DNA of 64,000 nt from Glandiceps talaboti (lineage: Eukaryota > Hemichordata > Enteropneusta > Spengelidae): assembly GCF_964340395.1 (NCBI RefSeq), contig NC_135564.1:10441391-10505390 (forward strand), given 5' to 3'. Every line of letters starts with the position of its first letter. Within the stretch, counting starts at the first letter, position 1. The notes under the pieces are model-generated. The model was given only the letters and a program-made list of their open reading frames with translations, was not told where the DNA came from and did no database searches. A program made the position numbers and the translations under genes. Positions 29,301 to 41,300 of the stretch are shown one piece after another.

Positions 29301-32300
29301 TTAAGACTAACTGTGCATATCATGATAGTATTTAGAATGGCTATCTGTGGATGGAGATGTTATCACTATTCAGACAGCTGATCTAATTCCCACAGTACAT
29401 TGATAATGGAAATACACTTATATTAAAGGCAACAGGAAGTTTGAATCAAGTCAAGATTGTCGGTTAAACGGGAAGTTGCAGATGGGCCAATCCAATGTTT
29501 TATGATTTTCTAAACACAATCAATAGAATATGAATGTAATGAATCAGTACTCCCTATCTGTGAATATGCTAGGAGTGGTCACTACTCTGGTAAAGACCCC
29601 CTAGGGCAGTGACTGGTCCAAAAGGGAGGTATATGTTTGAAAATCTCATCCTGGACTCGTACAGACTGTCTTGCAAGTCTGTCGCAGTGACATTTGACAT
29701 TTACATGAAGGGAAATGTATGGGGATTATTGTCATGGATTATTGTCATTCATAGGTAGTTTTTGTCGATTCAATTTGAAATGTGGTTATGACATGGATAT
29801 ACAGTAAATTTGTAATCTAGATACATCATATCATTCCAACCTTGTTAGGCTGTGGGTATTGGCAGATTAGGGCAGCACTATATGTTGTATCTTACAGATT
29901 GGACAAGAAATTGAAAATGCCAGAACTGAGATTGGCATTGCACATCTTATAGACTAGATAGGGAATTGGAAATGTCAAAAGTGAATTCCAAAGAATACCT
30001 ACATTTTCAACTCATTTGTGAAATAAAAGATTTTTTTGAATTTCTATCCTACTAGGCTGTAATCAGATTTCATTAAATAAATTGTTTCCAACAACAAAAG
30101 AATGAAATTTAATAGCTTGGCTAAAATATTAGTTTGATTTATCTTTACAGATATTAGTTTACATCTTCAGTAACCTGGGATTATTCATTTTTGTTTGAAA
30201 TAGCTTTTTTCGCAAAATTTGTTTTACAAATAACATATGTCAGTACAGGTTTGTGCCGGGAGTTGATCTACCCTCCTCACTTTTTAGTGGATTAACATGC
30301 CGCCCCTCAAGTGCAAACACCCATATTGGGGCAGTAATGTATATAACTACATATAAGCTGTACTAACACTGTCATGTGACAAAAAAAAAACCAGCTTATA
30401 TACAAGGTAAATGTAAGGTGTTCACCCCTCATAAGATGGCATACTAGCCTGGCTTATTCATTGTAGTGGGATCCTGGTGTTAGAAAAGAAAAAACCCTGG
30501 TTTTTAGAAAACTTAAGAGCTGTATTCTTTTATTATGTAAATATATGCAAATTATATCCCTTTTGTTATTTAAAATTCACTTTTGTTATTTAAATGATAG
30601 ATCACACTAATCCCATGTGACTTGGCTGGGATTATGTTGACATTTACTGTTTCATGCATACTGTAGATAGACAGATTAGATATTTCCTATCTCCTTTATA
30701 AGAATGGTTCTGTTCATTTGAGCTACAGATAGGAATATATTTAGGCCTAATATAAAAAATTGTATGTTTTGGATTACGCTCAATTTTAGAATAAATGGGG
30801 TAGGTAGATTTTTTTATTTTATTGTTTTTACATATATTTTTTTCTTCCGTAAGGAAGAGATATGTTTATGGGTGGAAGGCTGTGTGTCTGTCTGTCTGTC
30901 TGTCTGTGTGCTTTTAGGAATGACAATCTCAAAACTTAGCCCTTACGGAAGACATTCAGTTTACATCTGGTTTCATATGTGAGTGCCTAGTTCAGGTAGT
31001 TACGTTTTCCATTATTTTCCATATGGTTTCTACGTTATTGGTTTCTTCTCATCAGATGTACAGCCATTACAGATTGGAAGAACAGTTTTATATTGTCTTT
31101 TTAATTTGATGTCAGTTTCTGCATCCACTATTTCTAGCAAGACTTCCTAATTTTCGCGATTCTATTACTATTTTCTTGAATACATAAAAAATGTTCAGGG
31201 TTGGCAGTGAAACATTAGGTGGGATCAGATAACCGGAACCAAACAATTTTTTTTTTACTAGGCCTTACTGTTATACTGTAGTTGTGTTTATTTTGGCAGA
31301 TGTAAAAATTTGGCGGACTAGCAATTTAGGATATGTCAAATACACTTTTTAGTCACCATACATTGAGAGATAAGGGAACCGTAAAATTTTAGTTCCATAA
31401 GAAATTGCTATGGCTTGTTAAAATTCACTGCTAGAACGGGTCATTAGCATTTCAGATATTCCAATGTACTGTGTAGATAGTCATGAACACCGAGATACTA
31501 GCTAGGTACACAAATGAGGTTGTTGTCACCATTGGTGCCAGCTGAGTGAATTCAGAAAATTGATTGATTCGTAACTGTTATCCTTGCAGTCTTAAAATGA
31601 CAAACAATTAACAAGGATAGGATATGAAACATCCTACTGATGAGAGCTACATGTGTTGGTTGCTAGGAAACCAAGTCTCATCATTGATAATTCAGATCAT
31701 TATGAGTTTGCATGCATGTTTCCAACAAAACGTGTACAAAAGGAAATTGAATAAAAAACTAATTAATAATACTAGGATGTTAGGATGTTTTATATTGAAA
31801 AGATTTCTTGTAAAACATAGTTCTCTTTGTTGAATCTCAATATTTTAGTTTCACACTACTTTACGAAAGTTTTCAAGATGAATTCATATTCAGTTTCTTT
31901 TGAAATTTTTCTGAAAAGATATGGTCCAATCAAATTATTTTCAACTTTAACCACATCCTAGATATTGTAATAACACAGGTTGTGTTCCAAGTTTCAACAA
32001 ATTTATGAAATGAAAACCCAAGAAATTCAAGCAGTGTCCCACTATACCAACTGAATCAGCTAAACTACCTACCGATTTTTACTTGATCAAAAATTGATTG
32101 GCAATACTTTTAAAGTATAAATTATATAGCTTATGTGATATTTGCAAGACGGCTACAGAGAAAACTTAGTGACTTGTTGATTCTTTGTGAAAAACAGCAA
32201 TGGCTGGATGATGACGTTCAGAAACCTACACGGCTTTTCTGAAACAAAACCACCCAGTTACAATGAGATTTCTTCATTTTACTAATATGTGTTGGAAAAT

Positions 32301-35300
32301 ATGGGAAACATGGACAGCATTTAAGGGAATAGAAAAGTTTGTATGTGATTTTCAGTGTCATTCATATTGTTTACCGTACACATACTACTCCGTTCACGTT
32401 AGTGTTCACTGGCTTTGTTCGATATAAACATATGGAAACCAATGAGAAACTGTATACATGTATGCTACACTCCAATCAAATTAATCCTCTTTGTACGGGT
32501 GGGGGTGGGGGGTATTTGTTTGCAATCTAAAAAAAGTACAAGTTTTAAAAAACAGGATTAAGATAGCAATACTAAATGAATACAGTTTTTTTTTGCAACA
32601 TTTTGTCAAAATGAAACATGGACATGAAAACATTGGTGCCCACTTGTCTGTGTCTAGTTATAGTATGTTTAAATAGTTTATTTTATGTAGAGAAAATGTA
32701 GCAAGAGATCTTGTTATCTTAGTGTAGAATGTGTTGTTTCTTATTGGTTTGTGTGTACTTGTAACAAACAGAGCCAGTGAACACTAACATGAAATGGGCA
32801 GTATTTACAGAACAAAATGCTCACGCTGAATAAATAAGATAAAAATATGTTACCAATAATAGTATATGTATATTAAGCTAAACTTGAGTGTAATTAAAAA
32901 CCTGCATTCCATTTTTTAGTGACACAGTAATTTCCACAAAATGTAAAATGCATTGATTAATTTGTTTTGTATAGACTTTAATTACATGTAGTCCATAATA
33001 TCTGTTTTCATAGAAATAATTACTAAAAGATATTACAAATGCAGTTAATAAATTAATTTTAATTCTGAAACGTATATCAGTTGAATTAGATTTGTTTGCT
33101 TAATTATAGCAGATATGAATTTAACATATTTTTTTTTCAGTGACACAATATCTGAGAAAATTCAGAGCTGTCTCTTTCCTGTCACGTTCACTGTATATAA
33201 TGCTGTAGTGATGATATTCTGGAAAACAAGATTTTTTCACCAGAAAATTTTGTAATTGTGCAGTCTTCAACTAGTTCTCAAAGACTAATTTTTACCAGTA
33301 ATTTCCAGACTGGTCCATGTTTTCATGTACAAGAAGATATTTTAGTCACTTCTTATTTTTGCGTTCCTGTGAAATAAGCGAAAATAGGTCTGTAGCGAAA
33401 ATTTCCAGGTACAATACTGTGATATCTGGGGAGATCGTGAGATTGTAAGAACGAGACTAGTCTGATGGGTTACTTACAATGACTGTGTACAATTATCCGT
33501 AGGGACTGAATAGAAATCAGTTATACACGTATCAGGAAGCCAGAGGGAATACAACATTATTACCGTTAGATGGAATGATTTTCACTGAGATGGAAGCATT
33601 ATCTGTTGATCATAAAACTAGTAATGACCTGTATTCCTAACAAAATGGTGAAGTGTATTCTGTCTGATAGTTATCAGAGAAAATTGTTACAAAAATGAAA
33701 TGGCTTTTCCAGAAATATTCACAAAAGTCTTATTTTAAAGTAGTGATTAAATTATTGAAAAGGGAAAGTATAATATCTTTAATCGTGATTGAAAATAAAA
33801 TGAATTCTCTCTAAAAAAATTCGCTTAATTTTCATTCGTAAGATTTTCGCATGGATAATTTTTTGTGAAGTGATGTCTGTACTCGTACATTTGTCTGCAG
33901 TATTGAATACAAACGATGGGTTGAACTTCAGACTAGTTTTATACCTGAACAGGCTTTCTTAAATGGAGATAGAATCGAATATATTTAAGATATTTTCTTG
34001 ACATTTACTAGTAGTTCATCTATAATTACTTATTGAGGAAGGTCAAATTGATATGAATCTGGTAAACCTGAAAATATTCCTTCAGAACATGACGGATTGA
34101 AAGTCTGTATATTGCATGACATGCCACAAGACTGTAATCTACGTCACCTTTTACCAGAGTGTCGTTGTTTTCAATTTGTACATTTTCACTTCATTTTCAC
34201 TTCCTGTGTGTGGGCACGAGGAGTTATGAATGTAGTTTGGCTTACCACTTGAGATGTAAAGGTTGTTCTAGTTTTTAGCCACTAACCATTTTTTTATGTG
34301 TTGAATATAAATTGTCTGTGACATTTGATCAACGGAAACACTGTGTAACCGATATTTTGCTTTTACATTAATCAGTGCATGTATAGTTGTTCATGTATTT
34401 GATTATGCAAAAGTTTATACGAAAATAGATGAAATATTATCGTCCCTGAATATGGTGTATATCACTTGGTAAGCTACTAAAATCTAAATGAGTTAGTAAT
34501 CGGGCATAGGTACTAGTATATAGGCTAATACATGTACATATATGGCTATTTGCCTGTAGACATATGACCTGATCACATCTGTTTGTTATTCTGGCATGAA
34601 TTCAGGTTTCCTGTTGTATTATGTTCTTCCCCTGAATTTAAATTGTGCATATCGTGAAAAATGTAACAAGTAGAATGCCTGTTTAACATAGCTATCCTAG
34701 ACATGCTATCTATGTTTATAAAGGAATAAAAGTATAGCTGTTTCTGTCATAAATACAGAGATCAAATCTAGGAAAATATTTTTTGTATTTGAGTGGTGTG
34801 ACCTTTTTTTTGAAAAAAAAGAAGAGAATTTAATTTGTCTCTTTTAGCAGACGACATTAAGTGAACCCCTTAGTTTGCTCTTTATTCACATATTTGTTGT
34901 TATTTCTTATGTATATTTATAGTTTGAATTCGTTAGCATATATCTGTTGTGTATAACTGTATCATATAACTTGTTGATTAGATTTTAAGACATTTGAATC
35001 TCAGATTTATATGTACCGTTCCATAATAATTGTCATCATTCAGCCGAAGAATTAGGAAAGACTTAGGGAGCCTTGTTATTCCAAGCCAGTTATGACATCA
35101 ATCCTTATATCACGAGTGTTTTCCTGCTGAATGAAAAATACATTAAGAAAATATAGCAGTTATATTCTTGTAACTGGATTTCACAGCAATTACAAATTTT
35201 ATTGGCTGTATACATTGTATCTTACAGTTTGTACATTAAAGCTGCACAAGATGTACATTTTTTGGAACTTTTGAATAATAGACATAATTAGCTTAATTAT

Positions 35301-38300
35301 ATTAACGTACACCCTGTTGCACAGTGTTGAATCATCTGTGTGTAAACATATTTTATGGTACGAATATCATGCATTCGACGTGTGTTTTAGAATAGGACAT
35401 CCGTCGGTAGAAAAAGTTTTTCGCTAACTCCTCCCACAAACGCGGTGGAATCGATCAATGAAATTTTCCCTGTTGTTCCTCCAACCAATTCTTCCCAGAA
35501 CGCACGCTATAGGAATATGTATTTTCGATTTTTAGTAGTAGAAATCGACTGATTCTTACCATCAGGATTGTCAATGTTACTTACCGCCATGTTGAATACG
35601 CACTGGACGCTGGGAAAATCAGGACTTTGTGTTCGTCGCAATATAGACTTTGCTTGTAACTAGACTTGTACCAGGTACTATCTAGAATTTTCCCGCAACT
35701 TGTATTTTTGTACTTGTTACTAAATCGATCGTGCTCTAGACTAATATTTGTTACCTACCCCTGAATATTGTGGTAAATTTATTACACACTACTGCTACAT
35801 TCAGTTTTGTTGTTTACTTGTATTTTAGTTTTAACTATACAACGAGAAAAAAAAATCATTTTGTGTAAATCATTTTCTGTCAGAGTAATTTTGTTTCTCT
35901 TTGTTTCATTTTTCAGGATATGTTTGGACTAAAAATACAGTTCCTTTTGACAACTGGGAAGTTGAGATTGTTTTCAGAGTGTCTGGTAGGGGTAGAGTTG
36001 GAGCTGATGGCTTGGTAAGGGATGATCGCACAATGTCGCACAAGCTCAATAACCGTACTTCGTTAATTTAGGACAAAACCCCCCTCCCACTCCCCAAAAC
36101 AAACATGTACAAGTGCGACATTGACACATTTATATATGATGTCAACCATGATGAAAATTGTAGTGGTCACACCACCACTACTATCGATAGAATGTGAAAA
36201 CAGGATGGGGTAAACACACTAAAATACTGCTATCATTTACTTTCCTGGCTAACAAACCATCATTGACCCTATCTACTCACACATAGAACATTACACTTGA
36301 ACTGTGAGATAGTGACACAAAGAAATCCTTAGCGCCGATCACACAATGTCACACAAGCTCAATAAGCGAACTTTGTTCCTTTAAGGGGGGGGGGGGGGAT
36401 GGTCTGGTGTCAATGCAATTGCTGAACTTCATTTTTGCACTTCTAACCAAATTTCGAAACACTTTCACGCCTTCAATGACAACAAGTTCTGAATTTACTA
36501 CTGAGATGTTGATTAAAATTTACTTTTAATGTGAGATACAGTGCGTGGTTTATGGTAAAAAATTTACCATTAATTTCGATATTTAAATCAACTCTCACAC
36601 ATCTGAGATTCTATTCTTTTGTCACATGATTCCAATGGTGAGTCATGTGACCAACCCAGAACATTAGACTAGTGGACAAATCCACAGGTGTGGATGAAAG
36701 CGTCAGTTTGCCTTCACTATTAAAATAGCAATTGTATATAGTGTCTCAAAAGTTAAAATGTCTACATAACATTGAAATCTAGAAAATGTAGCTGATCAGT
36801 ACTGGTGAAATACATTGACTGAAATATATGTTTTTCTCTCTATACAGGCGTTCTGGTACAGGGTAGATAAAGGTCAATCCGGTCCAGTTTATGGTAGCAC
36901 AGATAGATGGAATGGTCTCGGTGTATTCTTTGATTCATTTGATAACGATAATCAAAGAAATAACCCGTATATTCTATCTATGGTCAATGATGGTATGAAA
37001 TCCTATGACCATAACAGTGATGGACTGTCACAGCAATTAGGAGGTTGTCTTCGGGATTTCAGAAACAAGCCTTATCCTGTACGCGCCAAGATTGAATATT
37101 ATAAAAACACTCTTACAGTAAGTAAACTCATTATCTCTCTATTCATGATTTTTTGCTGTTGGCGTTCATGTCACTCCTGGAAATCCTGGCATTTTCATAA
37201 ACTTTTAAGTTCTGGAGAGTCACTTCATAGTTTTTACGTCACCTTCATTATGCATATTTCAGAGACCTTTGCACTGAAGGTATAAACACTCAGAAATCAT
37301 GAATATTCATTGTTCAACCACTGCATAAACATTTCTGCTGACTCCCATGATGCAATGTTGCCCACAGCAAATTTCTGCAAATAGGGGACAACTTCGACTT
37401 GATGTTTCTCAGAAATTGCATGTAATGTAGGTGTTGTAAAACAATAACACAACTCTCCAGGACCCAAAGTTTATGAAAATACCTTTTCCTGTAATCATTT
37501 GGGATGAGCAAGTGATTTAATAGTGTGCCGGTAATAACGAAGTATCACTTTTTTCTGAAATGGTGTTATCCTGAATTATGTTCTGTAGCATCTTTATAAA
37601 GCACATCATTTGTTCAGATGATTGATTGATGTTTTCTACTTAAAAATGACAGAATTGATAATACATTGATTTGCTGTGTTTCAGCTATGGTTCCATAGTG
37701 GCATGACAGAATTGATAATAGACCTGTTGCCCGTTCCAAGATCTAATGTGCGTCTCTCTATACAATGCCATGTATTATGTACGCGCTGAGGGGTTTGCAC
37801 CCGCTACTCAGAGGGATGGTTCATTGGTTGTCACTTGACTGTACCCAAGGTTCACCTGTAAAATCACTGTCTGTCGTTGATGGCCTTTCACCCTTGCTCT
37901 ATATAATCACTCATAATCAAAGACATCAAAATGTATTTCCATCATTTCCTGACCAAACTGTTATTTCAAATGTAATAAAGACAAAACAAGACTAAACGTC
38001 ACAACATAAACGATGTCCTCTCGCGCAATACATCTTGGAACAGGAAAATTGACTGTACATTAATTTGCTATGTTTCAGCTATGGTTCCATAGTGGCATGA
38101 CAGAGGGCGCTGCCTATGAGATGTGTATGAGGGCTGACAATGTTATGCTGCCAAAGAATGGTTATTTAGGTATTTCAGCTGCTACAGGAGGTCTAGCAGG
38201 TAATCATCTTTCTTGTACAGTCTGCAGGAACTTGTGTTTTTCAGGAACTTCGTCTGTGTTTTTCAGGAACTTGTGATGAAGTTCTTCATTTCAACCAGTG

Positions 38301-41300
38301 TAGTTCCATAGGTGGGCATCATGGCATACCGTACAGACTAGCTTTGGGCCATACATGTACTAAAATGTGTTGCATATCCTTTTTTCAGATGATCATGATG
38401 TTTTGAAGCTCTTGACACACAGTTTAACCCCTCCAGCTAGTGAACTAGTAAGTCATAAACTCTCCCTATTATAAAATATTTTCAATTTTATTTTTAAATA
38501 AATCATAAATTTTGCTCAAGTTTATGAATGACAAATGATTTTGATTGTACTAACACTAGTTTCCAAAGTAAAGTTTAGACACTTCATAAAAAAAAAATGT
38601 CAATAAATGACTCTCAAAAAATAATTTTTTTTCCAAAACTTTTGTCAAAAGAAAGCATGTACCAAGTCGTATGCAAAGTGTAAATGAACTTGAATGTGAT
38701 TTATCATGTCTCAAAGAAAATGTTTTGACTTTAGTCACGTGAAAGTGGATGTCAAAATCTTTTATCTTATTTCTGTGTTTCAAATACAATGAATATCTCT
38801 AAACCTGAAACAAACACCCTCTCGCTCTACAAAAATCTTACTATCACTTACATTTTACTTTGGTTGGTTTGGTTTTGGTTTGGTTTATTGATTTCACCAG
38901 GAAAAAAACATACATAACAAATAACTTAACAAAATATATAAATTAAATTAAGTCAAAGAATATTCAATCAAATACATGTACATCAGTAATTACATGGACC
39001 TGGTGGGGGTTGTAGGAATAGTTCTACAGAACTAGTCAAGCCCACAACCCTTACAGAATGAGTTAAGTCGAAAATACTGGGTAAAACTCGGGTAGCGGAA
39101 AAATAAACAAAATGTGATAAGAATAATTATCAAAATAATGCTTTGCATGAACGAATAAATAGGATTTACAACAACAACAACAACAACAACAACAAACTTT
39201 TGTTCCAGGTTTTGTGATTTTAATTGTATTTATTGGTTATTTGTATACTTTTGTTCGATTATGAAAAATGTTTCATTCAAAACTATTGAGAACCTTTTGA
39301 TGTGCAATGTGCATACAACATCCAAGTGACTCGTGTTTCATGTCTTTGTTTCGTTGACAGCCCAAACCGGATGGTCACATTTCAGAGGCAGAGAGAAAAA
39401 AATTCACAGATGAATATGACCAATATTATGAAAAATTAGAAAAACAGAAAGAAGAGTAAGTCATAAAATATGAAAACTATATCTTTACTTTGATACAGAG
39501 ATTAATGTTTAGAAAGACAGAAATCCGTGTTTTCTACATGTTTGTCAGAATGAATGTTTCTGGACGCCAGGTTCATAGTTACAAGTGAAAAAATTTTGAC
39601 TCAAAGTTAAAACTTTTTTTTTTGGAAGCATATCCAAAATTTTAGCCGATGTCTTTCAAGGGTTGTAGTACTTTGTGTTGACTGTGACACAGAGATTGAT
39701 ATTTAGAAACATAGTCATGATAGTATTCCGTAGTAGTTCCTTTGTTCACTCACAAGAAAGTACAGCCAGCGCTGGCATGCTGAGCTTGGCATTTGCTCTG
39801 TCGACACAAACAGATTTTTATGACTTCATAAACAGAGGGACTGCATTTACTTCAGTGATTACTTTCCATTGTAACAAGCACTCTATTGAGTTCCTGATGT
39901 CTTTGATTTTGCCTGTTAACGTTATCAATGTATTTCTTATTTTGCTTTCAACAGATTTCGTAAACAACATCCCGACAAAGTCAGAAAAGATTTAGACGAG
40001 GTAAGTTGTTTTTATATATTACACTTATTATGTGTGTAAAAGTCAATTTTATAATCCCTTCTCTGAATCCACTCATAGTCCTGGTTTATCACACCTCTTA
40101 TACTATAAAGGAAAAAAATCTAGCATAATCATCATCTGTTTTATTTTCACATCATTATTTCAACTGCAATGTAATGAGACTCTAGAGGGCGCTGTTCACT
40201 AGACATTTGGTATGCGATTGACATTTGAGTTCCTACATTTAATCAAACGTTTCAAAATAATAGATATGCAATTAGTTATACATTTATATATGCAAATAAG
40301 ACAATTCAAATTAGCAACAGTATGGTTCAGAATTCCTTATGATGTTTGAGTGATCAATGTTGCCATTTTGACGTCTTTGAAAACGTGACTTTTTTCCTTT
40401 TTTTTGTGACAGTTTGAAGATGTTGGAACACGTGACCTTCGTTTAATCTATGAAGGTCAACATGGCATCCACAAAACTATTAAGTAAGTAGTTGGTTATA
40501 ATAATATCATAAACAAAATTATGTGTAATAGAACCATTATCACTGTTGGATAGATATAAGTGTGATCAGAATATATATTGTATCAGTTGTGAATTATTAA
40601 AAGTGGCATTGAATCTTCTCCCTTTTAAGTTGTAGCCAGGATTAACCCCCTTTTTCATATTGGATGTAACGTTGGATTCAAAATGAATGTGTTGGTGAAG
40701 CATTGTATAAATGTCAACTTTTGTTCTATAAAACACACCAGGGTTAATACCCGAAATTTTCAATGTGAGTGTTTCATTCTTTTTCAACCTTAGATATCTT
40801 GCTTGAAGAATATTCAGAAACCATGCTGTATTACTCACTTGAATCAAAGACTATATCTCAAATAATAACATCTATACAGAAATATTCCTGACCAATTTCT
40901 CTACTTTTCTTTTGCAGAGATTTGCATCGTAAATTAGATGAAATCGTAGGACGACAAGAACGTACGCTGTCGCAAATGTCAGTCTTGCAGGCTGGCGGAG
41001 GGGGTGGAGGAACACCTCAAGCAGGGGGTGGCACCCCTGTAGATACCATCAAACGTCATGAAGTAGATAATGTGCTTAACACACAAAGAGAAATTTCAAA
41101 TAGTGTTAGAGAAATTAGGTAGGTCACCCCCTTTACATATAACTTGTATTTGCATCTTAAAGCTGCTCTACCTAGAGTATTTTTTTTCGATCAGATTATG
41201 TTCATTTGACTATACGTAGAGAGAGAGAGATCGTAGAAAATCGAACCCAATATTTAGCAACTGGACTAGATCATGTATTACTTAAACATTGCTCATATTT

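Noticed and set aside
33477-33504. Possible 28-bp minus-strand microexon in LMAN1 intron 2
   Set aside because: Good splice words on both sides but no partner exons or protein family; likely chance.
37714-37995. 76-codon plus-strand frame after the decoy exon
   Set aside because: Shares no similarity with LMAN1 or any family I know; lies in intron 4.
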